Assembly (NCBI GenBank): GCA_938050045.1
Contig: CALLJS010000017.1
Coordinates: 124,001-188,000 of the forward strand
DNA length: 64,000 nt
Reading direction: 5' to 3'
Origin: an uncultured Sphingomonadaceae bacterium
GTDB taxonomy: Bacteria; Pseudomonadota; Alphaproteobacteria; Sphingomonadales; Sphingomonadaceae
The position numbers and the translations under genes were made by a program. The notes under the pieces were generated by a model. It worked only from the letters and a program-made list of their open reading frames with translations, was not told the DNA's origin and did no database searches. This document shows positions 19,137 through 28,816 of the stretch, in pieces (the stretch's first letter is position 1; every line of letters begins with the position of its first letter).

Positions 19137-21953
19137 TTAGAAGTTAGCGCGAACGCCAAACAACCAACGTGCCCCATTATCGATATATGATTCTAGGAAA
19201 GAATCACGCTCTGAGAATGTGAAGCTTTGTTCGTTAAAAATATTGATACCTTCACCAAATACAGTGAAATTCTCTGTGACATCATAGCTTAGCGAGACAT
19301 CAACTTGTGTGAATGTATCCACAATCTCAGCAAAGCCACCTTCACCAGCAGTGGAGCCTAAATAGTCACCGCGTTGATTGACAGAAGCACGCGCTTGAAT
19401 GCCATTGCCTTCATAAAATACAGAAGCATTGAATGAAACATCAGAAATATTTTCTAATTGCGATGACTCGCCGCCTTGCGTTGAATTACTATCTGCTAGG
19501 GTTATGTTTCCAGAGACACCAAACCCATTATCCAGCAAATATTGCGCTGACATTTCGAGACCAAATACTTCTGCAGTATCACCATTTTGCGGGCCAGAGA
19601 TAAGGAAGTCAATGGTTTGATCGGGCAAAGCAGCGCCTGTAACAGCGTCGGTTGCATTGGGAATTGTGAGCGGCGTTACCGTGTTCACATTGGTGATGAA
19701 ATTGCTAATATCTTTATAGAAGCCTGCGGCTGACAATGATAGTCCATTATCACCATAATATTCTATTGAGAAATCCAGATTGTTAGACAAGACAGGGTCC
19801 AGCAATGGGTTCGAACCCGCGGCTTGCTCTTGTCCCGCATTGATCTGTGTTACCGCAAATACGGTTGACAAATCGTTGAAGGTTGGACGGCTCAATGAGC
19901 GTGAAAAACCCGCACGGATAAAGATATTAGGCGTCGCTTCTAGGCTGATGTTAAACGTTGGAAGGACCTCGAAATAATCATTATCCTCTACGCGAACCGA
20001 TGCGGTATTTTGCGTAATATTATTATTACCAGATACATCATCGATTACGATAGCGGTTAAAGCCGTTGCTACACCAGAGGATTGTAAATCGGTGTAGGCA
20101 AAGCGCACGCCAGCATTTGCTTTAAATGGTGCATTGCCAATATCACCTTCAAAATCAGCAGCAATATAACCAGAGAAAATTGTTTCATCAATTTGGTTAG
20201 ATTGCGTCGCATTAAATACGGGTGTTAAGAAACTTGGTTGGCCAATTTCACCACCAAGGTTAGCAAATGCGCGCTCTACAATGTCAATATTGACCGTTTG
20301 GAAATTACGCGGGATACTAGCATTTGAATTGCTCAAAAAGCCTGCTGCCTCGCCATCAAATGGCGTAAGAAGCTGTCCTAATTCTCCCGCTGATAAGAAG
20401 TCAGAGAAGAGCAATGAACGATCACAAAAGAATGCGTTCGCACCAGCGCCAAGACGCGGAATTGCTGCAGTGGTATCACCGCAAACGGTATTGCTATTAT
20501 CAAATACGCTATTGTCTTTGCTGCGATCGGTATAATTCACACCAAATTTCAAATTGGAACTATCGCCAATTTCATATTCGAAATCAGCGCGCGCCGTGAA
20601 TACTTCATCAACAATATCATTCGATGAATTGCGCGAGAAGTGCATACGCGCCCCGCTTGCTGGTAATTGATTGAGCGCGACAGTAGATGTAGCCGCAACA
20701 TCTGGTAATGCGGTAAAGCTTATATCAGGAACACGATTGCCTGTATTGGTTTGGGTGAAATTGGCACCAGGAAAACTTACCACAAAAAAGCTTCCGCTTC
20801 CTGCATCTGATCCAATATTATCGCGTGTACCGCTGGCCCGCGAATATGAAACGTCCAGATTAGCCTTTAGATTATCCTGTAAGGTTGCTTTTACGTTACC
20901 ACCGATTTGGAATGTATCCGTATCTGACTCGGTACGGCGTGCCACAAAGTCAAAAATATTGCTAAATGGGTTGGCAGGATCGAAATTAGCTGTCTGCGCC
21001 GTTACATCATTATTTCCATCAACCGTAGCATTGGTTACAATGCCTGGATTGGGGAAATATGAATAGGATGACGATAATGATGGGCTTTTATAGCTTGTAT
21101 AAAGACCATCAATGGTCACTTCTAAATCTTCATGCGGTGAATATTGCAGCACTAAAGTTGCACCAATGCGTTCACGATCTTCTTCGTTGATGTTCGCATT
21201 GAATGAATTTAGACGGTCATCATCGTCATCGCCATTAAAATCGGTTGATTGGTCAATAGCAATGGATTCCGCTGTATCTGTGCGAATATCGCGTTGTTGA
21301 TATGCAAATGATGCCAATATACCAAAAGTATCTCCAGCCCAAGTATTGCTTATCAAAGCCGAGCCTTTGATGCCCACATCTTCACCCAAGCTCTCATATT
21401 GACCAGCCAATGATCCTGCTAGTTGAAGTCCTGGGTTACTAAGCGGTTTAGGCGTTTGAATATTGACCAAACCACCAATCGAGCCGTCGACTTGATCGGC
21501 CGTGGTAGATTTGAAAATTTGCGCACCCGAGATGAGCTCTGACGGCAACACGTCGAATGAAAATTCACGGCCTTCATTCTCTGTGGCAAGGCGGCGACCA
21601 TTATAAGTGAGAAGGTTAAATTCTTGCCCAAGACCACGAACCGTGACAAAACGACCTTCACCACCGCGATCGCGGGTAATAGCAATACCCGTTATACGTT
21701 GAAGCGATTCAGCGACATTTGTATCTGGGAATTTGCCCAATTCTTCTGCTGAAATTGCATCAACAATCGATCCAGCATTCCTCTTAACCTCTAATCCACG
21801 CTCAAGCGAGCCGCGAATACCAGTGACCACAATAGCATCATCTTCATCTTCGATAGATGCGTCCTGCGGTGCCTGTGTCTCTTGAGCATGCGCTGGCATA
21901 GCCAATGCTAAACCAAATGCAGCCCCTATTAATAGTTTTGATTTTATTTTCAT
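19137..21953 (-). CDS. TonB-dependent receptor of the TIGR01782 (Caulobacter-type) family
   Basis: The track ORF starts at 21986, but ATG 21953 has GGAGGAA directly upstream and opens a clean signal peptide (MKIKSKLLIGAAFGLALAMP, ending AHAQ), giving 938 residues. The TonB box is DAIVVTGIRGSLERG. The plug reads FPDTNVAESLQRITGIAI, TVRGLGQEFNLLTYNGR and VDGSIGGLVNIQT, the pattern of the large receptors that often import oligosaccharides. The barrel ends GARWLFGVRANF. It follows glpD by 30 bases, so it belongs to the alpha-galactosidase/regulator/glpD unit and is the best candidate for outer-membrane uptake of the substrate. Confidence 0.93.
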   Translation of the reverse strand: MKIKSKLLIGAAFGLALAMPAHAQETQAPQDASIEDEDDAIVVTGIRGSLERGLEVKRNAGSIVDAISAEELGKFPDTNVAESLQRITGIAITRDRGGEGRFVTVRGLGQEFNLLTYNGRRLATENEGREFSFDVLPSELISGAQIFKSTTADQVDGSIGGLVNIQTPKPLSNPGLQLAGSLAGQYESLGEDVGIKGSALISNTWAGDTFGILASFAYQQRDIRTDTAESIAIDQSTDFNGDDDDDRLNSFNANINEEDRERIGATLVLQYSPHEDLEVTIDGLYTSYKSPSLSSSYSYFPNPGIVTNATVDGNNDVTAQTANFDPANPFSNIFDFVARRTESDTDTFQIGGNVKATLQDNLKANLDVSYSRASGTRDNIGSDAGSGSFFVVSFPGANFTQTNTGNRVPDISFTALPDVAATSTVALNQLPASGARMHFSRNSSNDIVDEVFTARADFEYEIGDSSNLKFGVNYTDRSKDNSVFDNSNTVCGDTTAAIPRLGAGANAFFCDRSLLFSDFLSAGELGQLLTPFDGEAAGFLSNSNASIPRNFQTVNIDIVERAFANLGGEIGQPSFLTPVFNATQSNQIDETIFSGYIAADFEGDIGNAPFKANAGVRFAYTDLQSSGVATALTAIVIDDVSGNNNITQNTASVRVEDNDYFEVLPTFNISLEATPNIFIRAGFSRSLSRPTFNDLSTVFAVTQINAGQEQAAGSNPLLDPVLSNNLDFSIEYYGDNGLSLSAAGFYKDISNFITNVNTVTPLTIPNATDAVTGAALPDQTIDFLISGPQNGDTAEVFGLEMSAQYLLDNGFGVSGNITLADSNSTQGGESSQLENISDVSFNASVFYEGNGIQARASVNQRGDYLGSTAGEGGFAEIVDTFTQVDVSLSYDVTENFTVFGEGINIFNEQSFTFSERDSFLESYIDNGARWLFGVRANF

Positions 21954-21982
21954 ATCTTCCTCCAACTCAGATTCATAGAAAT

Positions 21983-23470
21983 TCACGCAACATTTTTAAG
22001 AGAAAACCGATTTGATAAAGTTTTGATTTGCTCTGGGTTCATTTGAAGCCCGATTTTAGATCGGCGCCACAAAATATCTTCTGCACTTTGTGCAAATTCA
22101 TATTGGATCAAATAATTGATCTCTGCATCATATAAGCCTTGCCCATAATGTTGACCAAGGTCAGATATGCTACTCATTCCCGTTAAAATAGCGTTGACCC
22201 TTGTCCCATAGGCATCGATCATACGGTGCAATATATTTTTATCTAACCACGGATATTCGGCTTCCATGCTCAATGTATAGGATGATAATGCCTCATATTT
22301 AATATCACCCCCTGGCAAAGATGCATCCATTGTCCAATCACCTGACATTGTCGGGAAAATATGGTTTATTTTTTCCATAGCATGTTCGGAAAGTTTTCGA
22401 TAAGTTGTTAATTTCCCGCCATATATTGACAAAATAGGCGCATTATCCTGCTCGTTAAGATCAAAAACATAATCGCGCGTGACAACGCTGGTTGATTCCG
22501 AATTATCATCATATAATGGCCGAACACCCGCATAAGACCATCGAACATCATTGGGTTCAATTTGCTTCTTAAAATATTCATTCACAGCAGAGCATAGATA
22601 ATTTGTTTCTGCATCGGAAATAACCACAGGGCCATTATCTAATTCCCATTTGGTCTCGGTGGTGCCGATAAGAGTATAATCTTTTTCATAAGGCATCGCA
22701 AAAATCACGCGGCCATCGGCGGATTGGAATAAATAAGCATGCTCGCCATCGTATAATTTATCGACTGCGATATGGCTTCCTTTTACCAAACGGACGCTGC
22801 TTTGATTTTTGATCTGCCCCGAGAGGCCCAAAATTTTATTGACCCATGGACCCGCTGCATTGACGAGTAATTTGGTCTCGCAATATGTGGCAACGCCATT
22901 TTTGTCTCTTAATTCTACTTGCCAATGGTCAACATGCCTTTTTATCCCAACGCATTCTGTATGCGTCATTATATCGGCGCCTTTTTCTTGTGCATCCATG
23001 GCATTTAGCACGACCAATCTTGCATCATCTGCCCAACAGTCGGAATATTCAAAGCCTATTTTCAGATGGTCTTTTAGCCCTTCACCTTGGAGGGATTTGC
23101 GTAGATTCAATGTTTTAGTCGCTGGCAGCAAGGCTCTTTTTGCAAGATGGTCATATATAAAAAGACCCGCGCGCAACATCCAAGCAGGGCGCATATCTTT
23201 TTCAACAGGCAGGACAATCCTAATAGGCCATATGATATGCGGAGCAGCACGCAACAAAGTTTCACGCTCGCCCAGCGATTCCCTCACTAGCTTAAATTCA
23301 TAATTCTCTAAATAGCGCAAACCGCCATGAATCAATTTAGAGCTGGCCGAAGAAGTATGATTGGCTAGGTCATCTTTTTCGCACAATCCAACTTTAAGGC
23401 CGCGTCCAGCAGCGTCGCGGGCAATACCCACGCCATTTATGCCGCCGCCGATGACCAAAATATCATACAT
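21983..23470 (-). CDS. glpD: Aerobic glycerol-3-phosphate dehydrogenase
   Basis: 495 residues. FAD-binding dinucleotide fold VIGGGINGVGIARDAAGRGL at the N-terminus, then the family signature TSSASSKLIHGGLRYLENYEF around residue 40, and the substrate-domain motifs GGKLTTYRKLSEHAM and MPYEKDYTLIGTTE. It oxidises sn-glycerol 3-phosphate to dihydroxyacetone phosphate and passes electrons to quinone at the membrane. Its place between a GlpR-like regulator and a TonB receptor, in a cluster led by an alpha-galactosidase, suggests that the imported galactoside releases glycerol. No glycerol kinase is in the window. Confidence 0.96.
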   Translation of the reverse strand: MYDILVIGGGINGVGIARDAAGRGLKVGLCEKDDLANHTSSASSKLIHGGLRYLENYEFKLVRESLGERETLLRAAPHIIWPIRIVLPVEKDMRPAWMLRAGLFIYDHLAKRALLPATKTLNLRKSLQGEGLKDHLKIGFEYSDCWADDARLVVLNAMDAQEKGADIMTHTECVGIKRHVDHWQVELRDKNGVATYCETKLLVNAAGPWVNKILGLSGQIKNQSSVRLVKGSHIAVDKLYDGEHAYLFQSADGRVIFAMPYEKDYTLIGTTETKWELDNGPVVISDAETNYLCSAVNEYFKKQIEPNDVRWSYAGVRPLYDDNSESTSVVTRDYVFDLNEQDNAPILSIYGGKLTTYRKLSEHAMEKINHIFPTMSGDWTMDASLPGGDIKYEALSSYTLSMEAEYPWLDKNILHRMIDAYGTRVNAILTGMSSISDLGQHYGQGLYDAEINYLIQYEFAQSAEDILWRRSKIGLQMNPEQIKTLSNRFSLKNVA

Positions 23471-23509
23471 ATTTGTTAAAATCGCTCCTCACGCCTATAA
23501 TTACTTAAA

Positions 23510-23537
23510 CGAACATTCCATGTTCGCAATCGAAATT
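23510..23537. promoter_or_regulatory. GlpR-like operator upstream of glpD
   Basis: CGAACAT-TCC-ATGTTCG is a perfect 7-3-7 palindrome (23510-23526), followed by CAAT-CGAAATT. The half-site ATGTTCG and the ATGTTCG-N4-CGAA arrangement match the known E. coli GlpR operator consensus (WATGTTCGWTAWCGAACATW). It lies in the 89-base gap between the regulator gene and glpD, so the DeoR-type regulator next door is the natural ligand. Confidence 0.7.
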
Positions 23538-23559
23538 TACAAGAATTGATATTTTCTAA

Positions 23560-24345
23560 TTATTTTGTGACATTTTTGCATAAGCGGACGTCGACATTAT
23601 TATGAGCGAGAAGATCTTCATAATGTCTATTGGGTATAGCATCGGTGAATAATCGTGTTATTTGGGATAAATGGCCAAATTTTGTCATAGCACGCCGACC
23701 AAATTTACTATGATCTGCGGCTAATAATGTTTCATTTGAATTGGCAATAATTGCTTCTGCATTGCGCGTTTCTTGATAGTCAAAATCGACAAGACTGCCA
23801 TCTTCGTCAATACCGCTGACGCCGATAACCCCGAAGTCGAGTCTAAATTGTTTGATGAAGTCGGTTGTCGCGGGGCCGACAATCCCGCCATCGCGGCTGC
23901 GTAATTGGCCGCCAGCGATCATAATTTCAAAATCCTTATTGTTGGATAATATGCTGGCTACGTTGAGATTATTGGTAACAATTCGTAAGTCTTTATGGTT
24001 CAATAAAGCTTTGGCTACCATTTCTGTAGTCGTGCCAATATTTAGGAACAGGGAGCTGCCATTAGGAATATAAGTGGCCAATATATGCCCAATATTTTTT
24101 TTCGCCGATGCCAATGCATGCAAACGATCGGTATAGGGCTCATTCTCTGTACTTTTGACCAATCCTGCGCCGCCATGGAATCGCTGTAGTAAATTTTTTT
24201 CGCACAATATATTAATATCGCGGCGGATCGTTTGCGGCGTGACATTAAATATTTCTACCAATTGATCCGTCGCAACAAAACCTTGGTCTTTAACAAGGTT
24301 CAATATATCATCTTGGCGTTTGCTAATTTCTATAGACACAATCAA
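23560..24345 (-). CDS. DeoR/GlpR family transcriptional repressor
   Basis: 261 residues. The N-terminal DeoR helix-turn-helix shows as RQDDILNLVKDQGFVATDQLVEIFNVTPQTIRRDINIL (quoted in parts). The C-terminal sugar-phosphate sensor has GSSLFLNIGTTTEMVAKAL and AADHSKFGRRAM, typical of GlpR/DeoR sensors that bind phosphorylated sugars or glycerol 3-phosphate. Its start overlaps the alpha-galactosidase stop by 4 bases, so the two are coupled. The ATGTTCG sites near glpD and near the alpha-galactosidase start are the likely targets, giving feedback control of the whole cluster by a pathway phosphate. Confidence 0.92.
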   Translation of the reverse strand: MIVSIEISKRQDDILNLVKDQGFVATDQLVEIFNVTPQTIRRDINILCEKNLLQRFHGGAGLVKSTENEPYTDRLHALASAKKNIGHILATYIPNGSSLFLNIGTTTEMVAKALLNHKDLRIVTNNLNVASILSNNKDFEIMIAGGQLRSRDGGIVGPATTDFIKQFRLDFGVIGVSGIDEDGSLVDFDYQETRNAEAIIANSNETLLAADHSKFGRRAMTKFGHLSQITRLFTDAIPNRHYEDLLAHNNVDVRLCKNVTK

Positions 24346-26480
24346 TCCTCTTTTTTGAGATGCAATAGATGGACTGTTTCAGGAAATGAAGGCGGTAATT
24401 GCATCCCTAAATTTTGCAATATTGTTCCACTATAATATCCGTCAATGCTTATTTCTTTTCCAACTGATATTGGAGTAGATTTAGAATTATTTGGCCATAT
24501 GGCGTTCATCTTATAATTATAGCGGGCCTCCAGACCCAAAAAGGGCATCATGATAGGGTGGGTGTCATGATAGCCCGTTAAAAAGGCCACAGAATATAGA
24601 GCCTCGCTTTTGTCGCGCGATACTATTCCCATTGCATTGATATATTGGGGCGTATCAATACGATAGAGATCGCCGCTATGGATGAGCGCACGATGTTTTT
24701 TATACAGCGCAATGGCTATTGCAAGCTCTTCCAAATCTTCTTGTGGTTCGGTTAAGAGATTAAGCTCTGTTCCCATATGGCCCATTAAGGCCGTAGCGGC
24801 GCGCATAGCCATAGAGATAGTGCGGCCCGTTATATGGCATTTTTTCGGCCCAACATGCGATCCTAATATATTAAGCGGCAAGAAAAAACTCGCGCCTTTT
24901 TGTATATTTTGCCTGTCAATCGCATCATTATTATCCGATGTCCAAACACGGTCTGTATGCGCTAATATGCCAAAATCAGGGCGGCCACCACCCGATGCAC
25001 AGCTTTCTATTTCCACAGTAGGATGGGCTATTCTGATGCGTTCAATTAATGCATATAGGGCCAAAACATGCGCGTGCGGGCGGGCATAACCCTGTACATT
25101 GCCTGGATGATTGAGGTCGCGATTCATATCCCATTTAACATAGCCAATATCATGATCGCGCAGCACGGCATCAATTTGCTGAAATAAATAATCTGCAACA
25201 TCTTGCCGAGAAATATCAAGCACATATTGATTGCGAAAGGGCAATTGCTCTCTTGCCCGCAGATGCAATACCCAATCAGGATGCGCCCGATAGAGGGCGC
25301 TGTCAGGGTTGACCATCTCGGGTTCAAACCAAATACCCATTTCCATGCCCAAGCCCGTCACATGATCTATCAAGGGCTTTAACCCATCGGGATATATTGC
25401 GTCAGACACGACCCAATCACCAAGGCCAGATTTTTCGCTTCTGCGCGATCCAAACCAACCATCATCAAGCACAAATCGCTCAACGCCGATGGCGGCGGCT
25501 TTGTCGGCCATGGCCTTCAACTCTTCTATATCATGATCGAAATAAACCGCTTCCCAGCTATTATAATGTACGGGGCGAGGGCGTTCTCTAACCGCTGGGG
25601 CGATGAGGTTTTGGCGCACATGGTCATGATATTGCCGGCTCAAGGCTGATAAGCCATTATTGCTATAGCCAGCTATAATAGTGGGGCTGTGAAATGTTTC
25701 ACCCGCTTTGAGCCTAATCTCACCAGGGAAAAATAAAGCCCCCATAGAGGCTAAGAGGCGGCCATCCATTAAACTGTCGACGCGCACACTATGGTTTCCG
25801 CTCCACGCCAGATGCAAACCATAAGCTTCGCCTGATTTTTCGCACGTGTTGGGGCGCGCCAATATAACACCAGGGAAGCTATCATGAGATGTTCTTCCGC
25901 GTTTATTTTCGCGCACATAAGACCCTGAAAAACGCTTGATTCTCTCGCGGCGAAATTCATCGGCCCATCGTCCTGAAAAACCAATCAGCTCTGTCATGCG
26001 CCCTGCAATGGGCAGCACAGCGGTTGCCATTTTATTGATTGTCAAAATAGTATGATGGTCATCGCCTGTCGCTAAATTGGTAACAGAGGATGAAAATTGG
26101 ATAAGCCCTGTTTTTGGATTGACCTTAATATCATATGTTAATTCTATTTGTGTTTCTGTATCGCGGCATTGGATTTGCGCGCTATCGTTATATTTTATGG
26201 CTGAAAATACAGTGAAATGGCTGTCCCAAGCGCGTCCTTCGCGGTGAGCCTCAAACCCAGAAGGGGCGCAATAGCCCAGACCAACCTCCATTGCTAAAGA
26301 GGGTTCGATGATAATATCGGCTCCGCCAGAGACAATTTGCCGCTCGGTCAAAGCGCGAATATCATCGATATTGCTGCCTTCATCCAATATTTCCCCCCAA
26401 TAGGCGACAGCCGGCGCCGAACCAACCTTGCACGCGATTATTAAGGTCATCTCACCTGCATCAAAGCGGATATAGTCCAT
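24342..26480 (-). CDS. Alpha-galactosidase, GH36
   Basis: 712 residues, the normal length for bacterial tetrameric GH36. The (beta/alpha)8 domain has DDGWFGSRR, the catalytic nucleophile in KWDMNRDLNHPG, ESCASGGGRPDFGIL, and the acid/base Asp in VWTSDNNDAIDRQNIQ. No signal peptide, so it acts in the cytoplasm on an imported galactoside. It heads a minus-strand unit with the DeoR regulator, glpD and a TonB receptor and diverges from a Na+/sugar symporter. It hydrolyses terminal alpha-galactosyl bonds; floridoside or another galactosylglycerol would explain the glycerol-3-phosphate gene in the same cluster. Confidence 0.95.
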   Translation of the reverse strand: MDYIRFDAGEMTLIIACKVGSAPAVAYWGEILDEGSNIDDIRALTERQIVSGGADIIIEPSLAMEVGLGYCAPSGFEAHREGRAWDSHFTVFSAIKYNDSAQIQCRDTETQIELTYDIKVNPKTGLIQFSSSVTNLATGDDHHTILTINKMATAVLPIAGRMTELIGFSGRWADEFRRERIKRFSGSYVRENKRGRTSHDSFPGVILARPNTCEKSGEAYGLHLAWSGNHSVRVDSLMDGRLLASMGALFFPGEIRLKAGETFHSPTIIAGYSNNGLSALSRQYHDHVRQNLIAPAVRERPRPVHYNSWEAVYFDHDIEELKAMADKAAAIGVERFVLDDGWFGSRRSEKSGLGDWVVSDAIYPDGLKPLIDHVTGLGMEMGIWFEPEMVNPDSALYRAHPDWVLHLRAREQLPFRNQYVLDISRQDVADYLFQQIDAVLRDHDIGYVKWDMNRDLNHPGNVQGYARPHAHVLALYALIERIRIAHPTVEIESCASGGGRPDFGILAHTDRVWTSDNNDAIDRQNIQKGASFFLPLNILGSHVGPKKCHITGRTISMAMRAATALMGHMGTELNLLTEPQEDLEELAIAIALYKKHRALIHSGDLYRIDTPQYINAMGIVSRDKSEALYSVAFLTGYHDTHPIMMPFLGLEARYNYKMNAIWPNNSKSTPISVGKEISIDGYYSGTILQNLGMQLPPSFPETVHLLHLKKED

Positions 26481-26620
26481 GGGCTGTTCCTTAAATTCTA
26501 TAATAATGATTTAATGTTCGAATTTGATACTTGTGTTTTCGAAAAAGGAAAGTAGCTTTATGCCATTATGCTCAAAAAAATGAAAATAATATAAGAGCAA
26601 CATATCGGGAGAATGGGCCA
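26481..26620. promoter_or_regulatory. Divergent promoter region, alpha-galactosidase / symporter, with GlpR-like half-site
   Basis: A 140-base control region. It holds an ATGTTCG half-site at 26514-26520 (same heptamer as the glpD operator) and a TTTTCGAAAA palindrome at 26536-26545. Together these resemble a degenerate GlpR operator pair placed to control both directions. Confidence 0.55.
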
Positions 26621-28222
26621 ATGCCAGAAAATACAATGCCAGAAAATACAATGTTAGAAACAGGCAATTTTGCGGTGCAATTTGGTGTTTTTGTCTCCAT
26701 CATGGTTTTTGTTGCCTATTTGACATGGCGCAAAGTGCGCCTGCAAAAATCAGCGAGCAAAGGCAGCGCAGATAAAGGCAGCGCGGATAAAGAAATATTT
26801 TTGGCGGGCGGCGGCCTTAGTTGGTTTTTTATCGCTGGGGCTATTACATTAACCAATCTCTCCACCGATCAATTGGTGGGGATGAACGGCGCGCAAATGT
26901 TGCTCTTAGCGTGGTGGGAAATCGCAGGTTTCATTGGGCTTATGATGCTCGCCTTTATTTTTGTGCCGATCTATTATCGTAATAATTGCACGACCGTGAC
27001 AGAGCTTTTGGAAAAACGGTTTAATGGCGCAAGCGTTAGAACGGTGATTTCTGGACTATTTCTATTAGGGAATATCCTGATATATCTGCCGGCTGTAATA
27101 TATAGCGGTGCCTTATTCATGCAGAGCCTCTTTGGCATTACGACGTCGATCATTGTAATCGCTGGAATATTCGCACTTGCGGGCGCAGCTTATGCCATAT
27201 TGGGCGGCCTTCGTGCTGTTGCTGTGTTGGATACATATAGCGGTTTAGGCATATTGGCGCTGGCCCTTGTCGTTGTCTTTTTGGCCCTACAAGCGGTTGG
27301 CTTTAACCTTAGCGATGGCGTGCCATCGGAGCGTGTTTCGATGATTGGCGGACAAGATTCGCAAATTCCATTTCATACACTGTTCACGGGTATGATCTTC
27401 ATTCAGATATTTTATTGGTCAACCAATCAAAATATCACGCAAAAAGCATTGGCCGCACCGACGGTAAAAGAAGCCCAAAAAGGCATTATAGCCGCTGCAT
27501 TTGTGCGTATTTTAATAGTCCCCCCCATTGTTGTGATACCAGGCGTGGTGGCTTATAAATTATACGGGCTTGTGCCCGATGATAAAGCTTATGGACTATT
27601 GGTGGGCAATATTATGCCATCGTGGACGGCGGGTATTTTTGCGGCGATGATCGCGGCGGCGGTGTTGACCACGTATAGCGCGATTATGAATGCTACTATC
27701 ACGCTATGGTCGGTTGATTTTCACCGCAAATTTATCGATAAAAATGTCAATGTGGTCACGCTTAATCAAGGCGTTGGCATCATCGCGATGCTCGTTTCAA
27801 TAATATTGGTGCCAATTTATGCGGATGCCGAAAGTATCATTGATTTGATTCAGCAATTAAATGGTCTTTTATCTATGCCGATATTATCGGCCTTTGCCGC
27901 CGCTTTATTATTTCGCAATATGGATGCAAGAGCGGCTGTGGTTGGTCTCGTCTATGGTGTGATGATATATGCAATCCATACATTTTATTTGGGCAAGGAT
28001 AAAATAGTCATTGGCGATATAGAATATAATATTTGGGGCGGCGGCGATTATTATGACAGCATTGGCCTAAATTGGGTGCATTATATCGATGTGATGGTGT
28101 TTGTATTATTCTCATCGATTGGCGTGGCGCTGGCGACTAACCGCTTCCTATTTGGCCATCGGGCGGTCTTTATGTTCAGCGCAGAGGGCAAAAAATTGCG
28201 TGCGCAAGAAGATGCGGGCTAG
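26621..28222 (+). CDS. Sodium:solute (sugar) symporter, SSS/SLC5 family
   Basis: The track ORF starts at 26531, but ATG 26621 has CGGGAGA eight bases upstream and gives 533 residues with about 13-14 hydrophobic helices. The SGLT-like pattern includes FFIAGAITLTNLSTDQLVG and YWSTNQNITQKALAA, found in Na+/glucose-galactose carriers. It diverges from the alpha-galactosidase gene and probably carries the galactoside across the inner membrane. Two 15-bp tandem duplications lie near the 5' end: one makes MPENTMPENTM with three possible starts (26621, 26636, 26651), the other makes KGSADKGSADKE in a cytoplasmic loop. Confidence 0.9.
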   Translation: MPENTMPENTMLETGNFAVQFGVFVSIMVFVAYLTWRKVRLQKSASKGSADKGSADKEIFLAGGGLSWFFIAGAITLTNLSTDQLVGMNGAQMLLLAWWEIAGFIGLMMLAFIFVPIYYRNNCTTVTELLEKRFNGASVRTVISGLFLLGNILIYLPAVIYSGALFMQSLFGITTSIIVIAGIFALAGAAYAILGGLRAVAVLDTYSGLGILALALVVVFLALQAVGFNLSDGVPSERVSMIGGQDSQIPFHTLFTGMIFIQIFYWSTNQNITQKALAAPTVKEAQKGIIAAAFVRILIVPPIVVIPGVVAYKLYGLVPDDKAYGLLVGNIMPSWTAGIFAAMIAAAVLTTYSAIMNATITLWSVDFHRKFIDKNVNVVTLNQGVGIIAMLVSIILVPIYADAESIIDLIQQLNGLLSMPILSAFAAALLFRNMDARAAVVGLVYGVMIYAIHTFYLGKDKIVIGDIEYNIWGGGDYYDSIGLNWVHYIDVMVFVLFSSIGVALATNRFLFGHRAVFMFSAEGKKLRAQEDAG

Positions 28223-28816
28223 AGGCGCGTCAACAGTCAGAGCGTTTCGCTAAGCTTGCTACGCTTTGCCCCAAAGAAATGGGCAAGCAATGATGTTGCA
28301 ATTATCGTGATTTTGCATTGAGTGATGAGGGTGGGGAGACGAATCGTAATTCAAATATTGAAAGAGCAAAGCGTTGACTCTGATGGAGTGGATAGAGGAT
28401 TTTAGCGGATTAATACCTTTTTAACGCATTTTTTAATGTAAAAGCTTCTATTCATTACTCCGTAATTTGCGCCGATTTCAAATATTTTGTGTTATATGAA
28501 TAGCTATAAGTTGGCATGTGTAAATTAATGATCGTTGCGTTATGCATGGAATTTCTTACTAATAAATTTTGTCTATTTGCTTGTTATTGTGCAAGGTTCG
28601 TTCGCCATAATAATAATTAATCTACATATTAATCATAACATTGCTTTACAATATCTGTTGGTATCAAATGTATCAAATGTATCAAGGGGTGGATAAATTT
28701 TGCACTTTAGAGAGGCAGCAATGGGAAAATAACATTTGAAATGCAAATTGACTCTTTTTTTTTTGAGTATAATGGTTATACGCAAGCAACAGAAATTCAA
28801 AAAATTAAGGTCAAAA
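28223..28816. other. Intergenic region before the capsule locus
   Basis: About 590 bases without a supported gene. The left part (28225-28400) is richer in GC and holds loosely repeated, partly inverted AAAGCG/GTCAAC segments that resemble a decayed intergenic element. The right part is AT-rich and likely carries the promoter of the inositol-phosphate synthase gene. A 9-bp unit TATCAAATG is tandemly repeated at 28662-28687. Confidence 0.5.

Noticed and set aside
28225-28400. Possible remnant insertion sequence after the symporter
   Set aside because: Only loose inverted segments are seen, with no transposase fragment and no clean terminal repeats; noted as intergenic.
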